Source: Petaurus breviceps papuanus (taxonomy: Eukaryota > Chordata > Mammalia > Diprotodontia > Petauridae). Taken from it: a stretch of 64,000 nt of DNA. Positions 47,701-63,100 of the stretch are shown piece by piece; position 1 is the first letter of the stretch; every line of letters begins with the position of its first letter. The position numbers and the translations under genes were made by a program. Location: NCBI GenBank assembly GCA_028583685.1, contig JAMXIF010001178.1:5560639-5624638 (forward strand), written 5' to 3'. Below the pieces are notes generated by a model that saw only the letters and a list, made by a program, of their open reading frames with translations, was not told the origin of the DNA and did not search any database.

Positions 47701-50700
47701 TGACCATGGAATAGTCGAGAGCAGAGGGGTCAACCTCAGTCTTGCTGAGCACATTTGGCCCACTACATTCCTGATTGCAGTCAGACCCAGATTAAAATGT
47801 AATTGAGAAATATTTAACTAAGTAAATAGAAATACAATAAAACATAGATATATCCAGGTATATATACATATACATAGATAATACATTTTAAAACTAAATC
47901 AGCATGTGGCCTGAGAGGATCCTTCTGTACAGATTAGGGGTCCCATTTCTGTTTGAGTTTGACCCCACTGATAGAGAGGAGAGTAGCCAAGATGAGGAGA
48001 CCTGGGAAACCACTGAAGGAGTGGATGAAGGAAGACCCAAGGGATTTGTCAGTTAAACAGTCAGCAAGTGTTTAAGCATTTGCTGTGTGCTAAACATCAT
48101 AGATTCAGAGCTGGAAGGGACTTCAGGTATCATCTAATTCAATACTCCCATTTAAACAGATAAGGAAATCAAGGCCAAGAGAAGTGAAGTAACTTACCTA
48201 AGGTCACACAAGGAGTAAATAGCATAGCTGAGATTTGAACCCAGATCCCGTGACTCCAAAGTTGTCTCTTCAAACTTTTGATCAAGGCATGTAGAAAAGG
48301 CAGCCCACTTATTTTGTGTTCCTGTAGAGGCAGAACTAGGAACTGTGGGAGAAAGGGAGGTAGATTCTCATTTAACATGATAATGTTTAATTATTTTTCA
48401 CATTTCACTTTTCCTTTTCCTTTTATCTGTCATTTCCCCATAATCACCACCCCACCTTCCAGTAAACCCTTCCTTATCACAAAAAAAAATATTGAGGTAA
48501 AACCAAACTCCACGGTGATCGATTCTGATTATGTTCCACATCCTTGTTCTCTGCCCCATCTGAGAGGTGGCTATCCTTCATCTTCCTCACTGCAATTGGT
48601 CTTGCCAGGGCTGGTGAACCTGCACCCTTGATGCCACATGTGGCCTTCTAGGTCCTCAAGTGCATCTCTGACTAAGTCCAAACTTCACAGAACAAATCCT
48701 TTTATTAAGGGGATTTGTTTTATGAAGTTTGGATTCAGTCAGGGGGCCACAGGTTCCCCACTCCTGGTTTTGACCATCAGAATGCCGGTTTTCTAGTGCT
48801 TCTTCCATCTATTACTGTGGTTACTGTGGGTACCATTCCCTTGGTTCTGCTTACTCAGAGAAGCCACGAACAATGAACAAGCCACCTCATGATAAGGTAA
48901 TAAACTGCCTGATGGATGCCAGATGTTGCTGAAGGGTCTGCTGCACCACGTGAGAGGTCAGACTAGATGACCTCTAAGGAGATTTGAATTCTAAAGAGTC
49001 TATGATACTTTCTTATGGCTATAGTAATAGAAAGGGAATAAAAACACTATGCTATCTAATGAAAATTACTTTGTTTATGCTTTAAACACTTATTTACATA
49101 ACCCCCAGTAGAATATAAGCTTCTTGAGATCGGGGATTCTTTTGTTTCTGTCTTTGTGTTTCTGGCATCAGGTACAGAGCCCTTGCATGTAATAGGAGCT
49201 TAATAAATGCCTGTTGAATTCATTCCATAGTCTCTTATTCTCTGTACTACTCTGTACCAGGCAACTAATTTAGGCACAAGGGATAAAAAGAGTTTATATT
49301 TTAATAGAAAAATATGTATGAATTAAAAGTGAATACAAGGAAGAAGTAAATACAAAGTAATTTTGAGGATTGGGAAAAGTACAACAACTGATTGAATCAG
49401 AAAAGGAGCGTTCGGTGAATAGAGAGCTAGGCCTAGAGTCAGGAAGATGTAAGTTCAAATCTAGCTTCAGATACTAGTTGTGTGACCCTAGGCAAGTCAC
49501 TTAACCGGTTTGCCTCAGTTTCCTCATCTATAAAATTGGGATAATAACAGCATCTACCTCTCAGGTAGTATCAAAGAGCTAATAATTGTAAGGTGCTTAG
49601 CACATAGTAAGCACTAGGTAAATTTTACCTATTATTACTATTATTATGTATAGGGGGTGGCATATGAAATGAGCTTTAAAGCAAACCAGGAATGCTAAGG
49701 GGGCAGAGGTGAAGAAGGGAGTGCATTCCAGACATAGAGAACAGTCTGTACAAAGTGTGGAGAAAAAGACAGGATGCCTTAGATTAAGTGTAGCGAGTAG
49801 GGTACTTTCTCTGGGAAGGTATATGGAGCCAGACTGTGAAGCCTTTAAATGACAAGAAGAGGTGCTTCTAGAGGCAGTAGGGAGCCATTGGAGCAACTTG
49901 GAGCTCAACCCAGCATGAAAATGCCTTAAATTGGAGACTTTGGTTTCTCTCAAATGAGTAAGTTCCATAGTTAAAACAGTATCACTATTACTGTATACAG
50001 TTTTCTCTTGGTTCTGCTCATTTTGTTCTTTGTTGTTTCCTGAGAGTCTTTCCATGTTTTCCTAAGCTCATTGAGCTCATTGTTTCTTATAACACAGTAG
50101 TATTCCATCACAATCACATAACACATCTTGTTCAGCCATTCCCCAATTGATGGACATCCTTGCAATTTCCAGTTCTTTGCCGCCACAAGAGAGCTGCTAT
50201 AAACATTTTAGAACATATAGGTTCTTTTCCTTTTTCCATAATCATCTTTAGAAATAGACCTAGTAGTGGTATTTCTGGGTCAAAGGGTATATATAGGCAG
50301 TTTAATACCTCTTTCGGCATAATTCTAGATTGCTCTCGAAAATGGTTCGATCAGACCACAGTTCCACCACCAATGAATGTGTCCCAATTTTTCCACATCC
50401 TCTTCAACATTTGTCACTTTCCCTTTCAATCATTTTAGCCAATCTGATGAGTGTAAAATGACAACTCACTTTGCATTTCACTAATCAATAATGATTTTGA
50501 GCATTTTTTCATATGACTATAAATTGTTCAGATTTCTTCACTGGAAAACTGCCTGTTCATATCATTTGACCACTTATCAATTGGGAAGTAATTTATTCAT
50601 GTTACAAATGTAAAATTACATAGATTGAAATTGCTTAGAAAGTTCTGTAATAAGCAAGAGATAAAAAGAAAAATAAAGTCCCATATGTGTATATTTGGTA

Positions 50701-53700
50701 ACTTACTGAGGCTAGCAAGAATGAGTAAAAGAAGCATTTTTTAAACAGAAGAGAGCATATTAAGCAGAAAGGCAATATAGGCCAGGAGAGACTGAAGCTC
50801 CTCTTAGTAATAAGGAGACATCAGTCACATAAAGTTTCTATGTAAGGTATTTGTATACAAATAGAAGGGGAAGGCCAAAGAAATTAGATGTATCATCTCC
50901 TAGAGGGAGTTTGAACACCATGAGTTTAACCAAACCATGTCTGGAAATAATAATCAACTGACAACAAAATATTGAATGTTGTTAGCTGTTATAGGAGATC
51001 AGGTGGGGATTTGAAAAGCAAAGAAGATTAGAAATAAGTATGAGGGGGGAGTGATGGATTGAGAGGAGTTCTCATTTGGAATTGGAACTGAGAGTAGGAG
51101 TTGTCTCCAACCACCTGAATCTGGAGGAGCAGCTTGAGGGACAAGGGACGACAGAGTTCCATGCACTCTAGGAAAGAACAATAATGAAGGTTTTTCTGCT
51201 CCCTGCAAATAAATAGGGATATGGCCATCCCAGCCAGTTAGTTCCCTCATGACAGACTTGCTTCATTACTATTCTGTTTATGCAGAGAAAATATCTGAGG
51301 TTTGACAGCTCTTACAGCTTTTTCATGGAAATGGACAAAAATATGATTTCTTTAGCATGTGCATTTTTAAAGGTTAGTTCTCATCTCCCCCCTTTTATTT
51401 CTTCTTCTTTTTTTTAGATTTTTCTGGTCTGTGATATTTTTCCTCCCCTAGGTCCATCATTCTGCCATTAAGTCCTTGGCTACTTTGTTACTGACCGTGG
51501 ATATTGAATCTAAGTAGATGACTATCTTGATTTGGATTTGAAAACCTCTAGTATTTTTCCTTGCCATTTTTGTCTTCCTTCATTGCTTTTTCTTGGAAAA
51601 ATTCTGAATCAGTGGAGATAATTGCAAGTTTAAACTGTTGCTTGACATATGGGCATAATGATCTCTGCAGAAAGAGATGCAGTTCTTTGAATGATGAGGC
51701 TTCACTATATAGCCAAGTATTTATCATCTTTTGGTTTCTTTCTTTAGGGAACACCAAAGCAAGCAAAAGGTACAAAAAGAAAATTCCAAGGGGCCAGTGA
51801 AGGGCCCCCACCAAAACAAAAGAATGAAATATCTTTACCCCCTGCCAAGAAAACCAATGTCAAAGAGGTTGAAAGGACTGTGAAGGGAAAGCCAGAAGGT
51901 CTGATTTCTCTAAAGAATCACCCAGCTGTCCATACTAATGAGGGACAAGTGGAGAGGCCATTCATTAAGACTTCATCATTATTTAAAAACAACCCTGAAA
52001 TTCCAGAAATCCACAGGTGTGTTCCATGGGTTGTTCACTGCAGGGATCAAAGGAAATAAATATGATTCTTCTGACTTCATCCTTTAACTGAGAGGAAGGC
52101 TGATTTATAGGTATGTTGTTCCTTATTTACAGAGCTATGGTGAAGCAGATTCAAGAAAAAGTGTTTACTTCAGATTCTTTTCATGAGTTGGGCCTCCATC
52201 CACACCTGGTGAGTACCTTCTGGGCTTTCAGAAGGTTTTTATTTTTTGCCAAAAAAGCTCCTTTTTTTGGAAGACATCTATTTTATGTTGACTGCCTGTA
52301 TAGACCCTTGTTAGATTGGTGAGGGGAGGAACTTGCTGTGGAAAGAAATCAAAATGAGGTTATTTTTGCAGCAGGTCAAGTGGGCTCAGATTAGTTCCAT
52401 TATACTCTGCTGGTGCAAATTTAATGGCCTCAGGCTGTCATTTATTCAACAGCCATTTATTAATTGTCTACCATGTACATTGCCCTATGGTTTATGTTGC
52501 AAAAGAAACAAAGATAAATAAGATGGTCCCTGACCTTAAGGCTGTCTATCTGTTGCCTTGGTGTATATCATGTGCAGGGAGGGGACTGATGGCTATTTCT
52601 ACCTAAGTGCTGTTTTATTTATGATATGTGAAAGAAATATGTAGTCCTACTTTCCTTTCTCATTACCATATGTGTTTATCAGAGCAGTCACTGAATGGCA
52701 GAATTCAGTGGCCAGGGATATCAGAATTGAGAGCATTTGGGCTTTAACTAGAGGTTCTGTTTGCTGAGGTTTGGAGGGTGAGGAACACACCATACTGTGC
52801 AGTTTCTCTAAGCAAATGGACACTTTCTTATTAATAAGTTGTTTAGGTTTACTGTGAAGTAAGAAGCATAGAATACATTCCCTCTTGCATGGTCTTAATT
52901 TCAACCTAACCCCTGCTCAGAGTTTTACATAAGCCATTTTTCTGTTCCACATATTTGAGCATCAAAATTTATTATATCAGTATTAATCAGCTTTACCCCA
53001 AAGCTGGTACTGTCTTCATTTTCCTCTTCTGTTTCCTTTGCCCTCTTTAAATTCTATAATTCCAAAGAAGTAATAGTCAGTGAACATGCCTGATTCTGCT
53101 TCTTATCTTCTTAGATTTCAACAATAAGCACTGTCTTGAAAATGTCCAGTATGACCAGGTAAGAGCTCCAGACCAAACTTCAAGCTTCCTGAGGGTCCAG
53201 ATAGGCCTCCCTAAATGAAATTTAAATGTGGTAAAGGGAACTGAAAGAAAATATTAACACAAGTCATTAGTCTTTAGTTTCTTCATTAAATGAGGAGGTT
53301 AACCTAGATGATCTTTAGGGATCATTTTAGCTCTTCTTTCTCTGAAGACTTTGGTACAGTTTATTCTTTTATGAGACTGCTTCTATTTCTGTTGGATTTA
53401 TCAGTGATTTTCCTTTAACATAATGTGGTCAGACTACCAGTTTAGAGCATTACTTCACTTTTGTAATTATTTCTGCTGGTAATAATAATAGAAGTCAGCC
53501 AAGTGGGAAAGAAATAAATATTTGGTTTGAAGCAAAAAAGATATTGAGATCAAACAATAAATTTGGTAGGATGAGTATTATCCCAAAGTTTCATATTTGC
53601 CTCAATACTTTTAATTAAGTCCCAGAAATTGTGCCTAAAAAAGTTTCTTGCTAATGTCCCCTGTTCTCAGTCCCTTATTTCCCTATCCTATAAAGAAAAT

Positions 53701-54051
53701 AGGGTCTTAGATTTTAAAGTCTCTCATCAGGATGGCATTTGACATAAACAATTTCATAGAATTCCACTTTTATAGCCCTGAAAGATGAGACAAATTTTAT
53801 GGGAATTTGAGCCTGTCAACCCAAGGATTTTCATCTTGTAGGCACCTTCTTCTGTTAAAGTAAGATCAGATAGCCTATTTACCCTGCAAATCTTTTTTGG
53901 AGTAAATTTTTCCATAAATAAATACATATTTTCTCTATGTACTACAGTGTTCAGAAGCAAAGTATTCCTTCATTGCTAGAAGGCAGAGATGCTCTTGTGA
54001 GATCCCAGACAGGATCAGGTCAGCATTTAATTATTACTACAATTATATTGT

Positions 54052-54130
<79 letters not shown>

Positions 54131-57100
54131 ACTGTAGCACTAATTTTGTTCATTTAATAAAAGGAAAGGGCCTATTGAATTTACCAACATTAAGCATGTT
54201 TAGGAACTAAACTATTTCTGCTATTGCTCCAACTTAGAGCTAGAGGGTTGTCACTCTCCTCCTTCTCCCCCCTTCTGCACACCCATTCTGTGTGCAAACA
54301 CAGATAGCCTCAAAATAATGGGTACTTACAATTATGTTGAATGCTGAAAAGAAATCAGCTTTTGAGAAGAGAATTTTTCACTGACAGTGTTCCTGACACA
54401 AGAACACACATTATTAGGACAATGTTCATTTTGTTTAGACGTGGAAGATTTTTTTTTGTTTTCAGTCCAATTTGCAGTTGCCCTGTTGAGTTCTCCAACA
54501 GAAACTCATTTGCTCCCTTTTTCCATTGATGTGATTTGAGGGCTGTTCAGGTTGGTAGAAATCCAAAGTATCTGCCATTTGGTTGGTTTTTCATTGGCCT
54601 CTGTAGGATCTTGGGTGGGGTTCCATCTGATTTGTATCAGACTGAAATATTTTACACATCCCAGAAATACCTGTGAAAATGTCACTTAATGAACCTCTTG
54701 CTTTTAGCTCATAGGAATGGCTAAGTAGGACTTTGGGAAATGAACTCCCTCCCAGGTTCTCAAGTCAGCTTCCAGATTAAGCACTGGTGGAACAATTTAG
54801 GAAATGTTGCTCCTTGTTTAGTGGATAAAGATCCAAAAGCTTCTTGGCTATTTGAAAGTATGGAATTCACCAAAATGTAATCAGAGGGAGGTAGGAAGTT
54901 AATTGGATGTGTATTCTTTTTCACTATGGTTTAACATCCTTCACTTTCCTCCTCCCCCCCTTTAAACTGAGGCCATCCATTTGTCAAAGTATGTTTTTCT
55001 TCTTTTTCTGGCCTAAAATCACACCACCACCAAAAGAATAGCACAGCATTTTTCCCTGGTGGCCTTCGATTTTATTTTCTACAGGAGCTGAAGTCTGCAG
55101 CGTCCACTGTTTTTATTACTTTTACATTTATTTATTTCTTTAAAAGGTAAAACGCTTGCCTATTGCATCCCTGTGGTTCAGTCTCTCCAAGCAATGAAGT
55201 CGAGAATACAGGTTCGTATAAGTAAAATGTGTTTTTCAGTTATTGTTCACTATGAAAAAGCAGCTATCAAATTGAATCAGAACAGCCATATTGGGACTGA
55301 TAGAATCTCTTTTCTCTGAGCAGTGTTGTATATGTTAAATCTAAGTATTGCTAATCCCCCTACTCACAGTCGGGGAGAATAATAGCAAATTCATGATTCA
55401 GTGTTCTGTTTATTTTTTTTTACTGTGAATGTTAATTACTTATTAACTTAAGCAAAACATAATACCTTGATTGCAGCAACCTTATCTAGCACTTCTTTAT
55501 ATCCCCAGTAACAGCTAGAAAAGTGTTTTGCTTGTGGTAGACAATTAATAAATATTTATTGATTTGATTTAAAGGTTTGAGTAGATAAAAATGTAACTAT
55601 GTTGAAAAATATAAGAATGAAATTCCAACATGGGAATAAACATTCATGCATGTTATTTACTTAGAACTCACGATTGTAAGAAGATAGAGCAAACAAGTAA
55701 TTAAATTTGACATCAGTTGTATAAATAAGACTCTAATTAATGGATTTGCTTATTGATCTTCCCTTCTTTGGACCTTATCTGAAATTTGTCTCTATCTGTG
55801 AAATATGCTTGGTCAAGGTACTATACTAATAACCAGTAAATAAATAAGTATTCAGTAAGTGCCTACAGTGTGTTATACTCTGGGGGGTACAAAGGCAAAA
55901 AAATAAAGCAATACCTTTTCTTAAGGAGTACACACTAAACTTTTTTCTGTGTAGGCCTGGTAGCTTTAATTGGCGTAAAATTCACCCCAGATCAAGTTGA
56001 ATATCCAAAAAATACATAACCTTCAAAATGGAGAACAGGTGACTGAATGGTTAAATCAACATAAACTCACCACCTCTACTAGAAAATAATTCAACTTGCA
56101 TCTTACAGATGTCATCTAAATTTATTCTTCCATTCAAAAAGAAATTTCTAAGTACCTATTGTGTACAAGATGTATACTTGAGCAAAAGTCAATAACTGTC
56201 TGAAGAAGAATATTTCCATCACTAGTTCTTTGTAATAGGAGGCAGTAAATGAAGAACCACACTCAGAAACAGGAAGGTCCAGGTTCAAGTCCTGCCTCTG
56301 ATATAACCTGGCTCTGTGACTCTGAGCATGTCACTTAATCTCTCAGAGTCCAGGAAACTCTCTAAGATGATAAATTGCAGAAAGGTGCTGAGCTGCCCTT
56401 GGTAGAAGGAGTTCTCTTTTGAGAGTTCCCGATATTGACAAATCATAAGATATTAACAAATTATAGGTCAAGCTCTTTTTTTGTAATTGGCTCATGGTGG
56501 TTTGAATTTCTGGGCTTTTCCGTAAATTAGTTCTGGAGAATATGATCAAACTATTTTATAAAGTATTTTTCTTTCTTAAAAAAATTTTATTTTCAGTTTG
56601 AAATTCCTTCCCTTTCCCCATTGTGAAGTTAAGATGAACAAAACCCATTACAAATATGTCCAATCAGGCAAAACAAATTCCTACATTAGCCATGTCCAAT
56701 AAAAAAAAGAAAAGAAAGAAAAAGATAATGTGTACAAAGTCTTTTTCTTAAGGTCGAGAGTTGTCCCGTCTTCAGGTTGGAAAAAACCTTAGAGGTCATC
56801 TAATACAAACTTTTCTTCTTTACAATAGAGGAGGCTGAAGCCCAGAAAGGGGGAATGATTTGCCCACATATCTGTGATTTTTTAAATATAGTAAACTCCT
56901 GGGGGAGGGACTCCTACTAGAACAGAGAGGCAACTTTTAGCCTTAGGGGGTTGCTTGGGACACTGATGGGTTAAGTGTCATGCCCATGGTTGCAGTTTGT
57001 ATATCCTAGTCAGAACTTGAACCCCAATCCTCCCAATTCCAAAACCAGTTCTTTCTCCACTGCACCACATTCCCTTAGAGAACATAGTTTGCCTTGTTTT

Positions 57101-60100
57101 ATGTTCAAGTCTATTAACAAGTCATGTTATAGTGGGATTGGAGGAGCCCCCTGTAATTGTTCAAATATTGTTCTCGTACCAATCAAAACACTATATTTAA
57201 TGATTTTACATGGAGATCTCTGTATAATCATAGTTTTCTTTTATGAAGATTGACTTCCTGGAAGGTAGATGTGGAGAAGTAAGCATTGGAAAATGTAGGT
57301 AATATGAAAAAAAAGGATTTCAAAAATTTATTTGAAAAAAAAATTTAAATTTCCAAGCCACAATAATTGTACATTTTAAACTTACATTCAATACAACAAA
57401 ATCCTAATATAGACAAAATAATGGGAAAGTAGATTTGATTATAAAAGGACTTGGCCTGTAAGAAATATGTTTATGGGGAAAGGAAAAATCAAACCACCCA
57501 ACAGACCTTTGATGAAAGAATTAAACTATAGTCCTTTTCTTTATTTTTACTTTTTCCCAGTGGTTTTGTCCATGATTTTTACTCTGTCCTTCCCATCTCC
57601 AAAAGAAATTACCATTCTGCCCCCCCCTTTTTTTTCTTTTTCTCCCTCCGTATATTGCAACAGTTTTTGAAATGTTAGGGTTTCCATTCTCACCTAGTGG
57701 CACGTTGATACTCTCTTATCAGAATATTTAACACCAACAGTATAGATTTTATCATAGTCTCATGAAGGTAATACTAAGAAGAGAAAAACTGCTTTGAATT
57801 CCATCATTGGGTTTATTTTTGTCATCAGACATTTATTGATCACCAACTTTGTACAAGAGAGAGCAGGGACTACTTTTTGCCTTTGCACCCCTTGTACCCC
57901 CAATAACACAGCACCTGACATATAGCTGGTACTTAATAAATATTTGTTGACTTACTTGTTCAAGGCATTGGTGACTTGGGGTCTTTTACTTGTGCCATGT
58001 TAAGTTCTCTGTATCTTCAGTCTTGTGAAAATATATGCAATGAACTCATTATTCTTCCTTCTTTCTACCCCTCTCAACAGCGTAGTGATGGGCCCTATGC
58101 TCTGGTATTAGTACCAACAAGAGAGGTAGGCTGTTTGACTCTCAAGGTTAATCTTAAGTATTTTCAGTGTTGTCTTACTGGGTTTCAAATTTTTGTTTTT
58201 TTCCTTGAATGTTTCCTCCCTCAAAGCCAGCAGATGTGGGTAAACTATCATACACCTTTACATATTTCTTCCCTTTTTCTGAAATCCTTCCTCTCTCACC
58301 CTCTTATTTCTTCTAAAAATCTAGGAGGAAAATTCAGCAACCAAAGTATAGGCATAAGTTTTCGTATTGTCTGAAAACCAAATGAAGTTTCATGAAAGCT
58401 TCATTCCTTAAAATGAGATAGAAGCATGTTTGTTCTGTTTTCCCCTCTCGGGGCTGTACAACTTAACACCAAAGCAAGATCAACATGTCTTTATTTAAAA
58501 TAATTTTTAAGAAGCTACTTCCACCAAAAATCTTACTTATTTCCTGGAAGGTGAGCCTCCCAAGATTTTTCTTCCTTGGAAATCTCTTCTATATGATTTA
58601 TTTGCCTACAAAGGCAATTTCAGAACAGGGTGTCAATGTTTTCTATATCAAATGCTAATAACTTTCCATGCAGAGAATTGATCGCAGGTATCTAGTTTTG
58701 GGCACAGCCTTTTATACTACCTGCAGTGCAATATCAGTTCAATTCTAGGAAAGGAGAAGGCACTGAAGCTATTTAAATTTTTACAGCAGCAAACTTGCTA
58801 CTTCCCTACGATGCTTCATGAATACTAAGTATTTGGAAACTATATAAGCTTGGTTAAAGTGATACTGTCAAGACCTTTTTGGTGGTGGTTAAGGGATGAT
58901 AATTAATCTCATTTTTACTTTCTGTGCTTCCCTGTGCTTTCTTGCAGACTTGGGAAATGAATATCCATCTCTCTGCCTTAAAATGTTAAAATTACCTTAG
59001 TAGCACACTTAGAAGGCAGCCAGTTGTTCAACCTTTGTTGCAAAGTTTCTAAGTGTTAGCCTGTTGCATCACCATTCCAGTTTCCCCTAACCCTTCTCTT
59101 TCTCAAAGGGAGTCAAATCAAGGTTGACTTTGTTTCGTTTCCTTCTATCTTTGTGCACCAAAGTGTCTAAATGCATGTGTGGTGCTCTGGGAATTTGAGC
59201 CAGCAGAGGGAGCACAAAACACTATTTTTGTGTAAAAGAAATAGATGTGGTGATGTGTTTGCCCTCTGTCTTCCCCTACACTCTCAGTGGGTTTCAGAAC
59301 TAGTATATAAAGAGACAGTTAATGTAGACACTGTTTATCTTTTTTCTTGAATTACTTATAATCTTTCCATTGGGTCAAAGTTGAAATACTAATCATTTTG
59401 TCTGTCTCTATGCTCTTTCTTTTTTAAAAACACCTGCCTTACCATATGAACATTTTTAATATTTGCAGCTGGCTCTACAGAGCTTTGATACCATCCAGAA
59501 ACTGCTTAAGGTAGGAAAAGCCATGAGTCTGGTTGTATCATTCCATTTTTTTTTTTAAAGTAAAGAAACAGTCACACCTTAAAGTCCCAGGAAAGACTTT
59601 TGTTTCCTCCGTTCCTTGGCCTCCTATCATGTTCCACTGGAAACCTATCAGTCTCTGTTTTGGAACTGGAAAGATTTTGCCCTGTCGAATGCGTTGGGTG
59701 TTGGCCTCTGCCAGATTCTTGGTTCTTGTCTACTTGGTCACTGGTATCCTTCACTGCTTATATTCCCTCAAAGTGTTCACCATGGCTAATTGTGCACTTT
59801 GAACACAAGAAGCAATTTTAAGGGGCGCATTTATGAGACCAAGGAGAAAGGTACAAAATCTCAATGTCTGTCACCTCCAGCTTAGGCAAAGGATTTTACT
59901 TAAGCTTCCGTTTCCCTTGTTGCTTAAGTATTGGGAAGCAGTATATTTTTATCATATGCAACAGAAAGCAATTGATTTGTGAAATGTGTTTTTCTGTTTA
60001 TGCTATGAGAAGAAGAGTAGCAACCATTTGAAGCAATGAAAAAATGAATACACTTCTATCTTCTTATGGAATGTGGGGAGCCTGTTGTGGAGTTAAAATT

Positions 60101-63100
60101 TGAAGTTACTGCCAGTCTTAACTATGGGCATTGTAATGCCTATGAGTTGTATCTCCCCTATTAGGCCTCCTGCAACATAGGGATAACCATGAATTATTTT
60201 CCTTGATTTGTTTAAAGGAGAAAAAAATTAAAAAAAAAATTAGTCCCTGTGCTCTTGACTTAAAGAAAAAAAAAGCTTTATATTGAGCTTGGACTGTTCC
60301 CTTCCCTGTAGCCATTTACCTGGATTGTGCCTGGAGTGTTAATGGGGGGAGAAAAGAGAAAATCAGAAAAGGCCAGGTAAGAACAGCCTGTTTAATAATT
60401 CTATTTTCGGGTCCCACTTCTCTCCTACATTCCTTTTAGAATCACTCTTATCCATGGGTCCTTTAAACCAGGAGAGAAGCTTCTCTCAAGCTGTGTTCTG
60501 TAGTTCCAATACAGAAGAAGCTATCAGGTTGGCAGAGAGAAGTCATATCCAGACAGTTAGGTCTATTTTTAAAATATTGATGAGCCTTCTGACTTAATGT
60601 TCCTTAGGGAGGGTGGTGGTGATGGTAGTAAAGGTTTGTTCTTTGTTTTGTTTTGTTTTAATACACCTACATTGGTTCTTAAAACTATGTATTGCCTTAT
60701 CTGCAATAGGACCATGTAGAAAATTGTCACTAGAAGAAAAGCCCAAATTGTTTTTCAAGCTTTTGTATTATTTTGTAAGTTGGTAATGGGTCACATTGTT
60801 GAAATATGCATGTACTCTTTAACCTGAAACCCAAACATCCAATATTGTTCTGTGTTTTTAAAAATTGTATTCAGCAGGATAGAGAGGTTGCAAAATACAG
60901 TTCTAACTCAAATGAATCTTGTTAACTATCTATTTTCATTTCATCTCTTGGGCTGAAGGGCTTTTCATTATTTCATAGTATATAGAATTAATACTACCAA
61001 AAAACCAAATTCACTTGCAACCTTTTATTTTTTTTTCTTGAGATTCCTACTGATACACACACATTTGGTTTATTACATATATTTCTGTATATTTTGTTTT
61101 AAACAGGCTACGCAAAGGGATAAACATCCTAATTTCAACTCCTGGACGTCTGGTAGATCACATTAAATCCACCAAAAACATTCACTTCAGTCGAATACAG
61201 TGGCTGATCATTGATGAGGCAGACAGGTGAGCTTCCTTCTGCTAAACCCACAGGCTTTATAGGGAAGTGTTTGCTTTGTATGTTTTCTGTTTTAACCTCC
61301 ATAACCCACAACCTGGCTCATTTCCCCTGATATAAATGTAAATTCCCTCTCTCATGCGATCTCAGGATCCTGGACTTGGGTTTTGAGAAGGATATCACAG
61401 TGATTCTCAACGCCATAAATTCAGAATGCGAGCGACGTCAGAATGTCCTGTTGTCAGCCACTCTTACTGAGGGTAAGTTGGGTGGTATTTGTGATGTCTT
61501 TATTTTTAATGTAGATAACCTGAATTATTAGTTGAAATGAATGTGCCATGTCCACATAACCATTTTGGGATTGCTAAATATAGCTAGTACCTGTGAAGGA
61601 ATCCCACAGTAGAAAGGTGAGGCCTCTGGAAGTAGAATACACTAGAAAGTGACATAGTGGCTCTATCAATTGGCTTTGCATAAATCTTTTTCTTCATTCT
61701 GCAGAGGGTTTCAGTAAGTTAATGGGGAGTTAATGGGGCTATGGTATAAAAAAAAGTAACAAAGTCTGAAAAATTCAGTCTTGGGGTGGCTAGGTGGTAC
61801 AGTGAATAGAGCATCAGCCCTGGAGTTAGGAGAACCTGAATTCAAATCCAGCCTCAGACACTTAATGCAAAACCAGCCGTGTGACCTTGGGCAAGTCACT
61901 TAACTCCAATTGCCCTGCCTTCCCCCTCCAAAAAGAAAAAAAATTCAGTCTATCAAGAGAAGTTACAGGGAAGAAAAGAGCCCTGGTTTGGGGGTCCTGT
62001 GACCGAGTTCAGATTCAGGCTCTGACTTGTGTGAACAGAGCAAGTTACCTCCTCTCTCTGAGCCTCAGTTCCCTCATTAGTAAAATGAGAGTATTGGACC
62101 AAATGATCTGTAAGGTCTCTTTTATCTCTCAGTCTTCTGACCTCTGTGGATTCAGGATGAGTTCTGTAAGCAGCCCATTGAAAACAGGCTTCCTCACTGT
62201 TCAGAATATCAGTCCTTATCCTTATCATTCTAAGTACATGTTTAATGTATGTAGCCTTTGTACCTTGGGCTTCCCTTAGCATCTTCAAAGCATGTTCATT
62301 TCTGCTGAACTTTTCACTGTCACTGTGAGGTATGTAAGATAGGGGTTATTAACCCATTTTATAAGTGAAAAAACTAAGGGCACAGAAATATTAAATGACA
62401 CATTGACCAGGATCATATAATCAGTTACTGACCAAATAGGGACTAGAACCCAGTTTTTCTAACTCTTAGCCTGGTATTCTGACCACAAGACTACATCACA
62501 TTCTGCCTTTTCAGTGCCCTCACCCATGTGCTTGTATCCCTTTATACATGGGACACTGGGGGAAAACAAAACAAAACAACATGGCTCTGCCCCTGTAGGT
62601 TGACAGAACTGGCATGGGTGGATTAACAGTAGACTATAAAAGTCACCATTGGAAAGAGACCCAACTAAAAAGTTCTACTATCCCAATGAGATGTTGTGTA
62701 TGTATGTTGTTTATGTGAGTGACCCATTTCACATTGTATATTTAATAATAGGAAGTATTTTAAGGTTTGCAAAGCACTGCATATGTAATCTTACTTGAAT
62801 TATCACCAGTTTCTCCTTTTCCCTTTGCTAAAAGGTGTAACGAGGTTGGCAGATATCAGTTTGCACAATCCAGTTAGTATTTCTGTATCAGATGAAGCCT
62901 GTGACCAGCACATCAAAGGATGCAAAGCAGCCAGAGAAGCCAGTCTCCTACAAACCAGTGCTGAGCCAGACAGTTTTGCTGTGCCTGAGAAACTCCAACA
63001 GCATGTGGCACTGGTTCCCAGCAAACTTAAACTTGTCACACTGGCAGCCTTCATTCTTGGAAGATGTGAGGTGAGCCTGAGGACTGGATATGGCCTGCCT

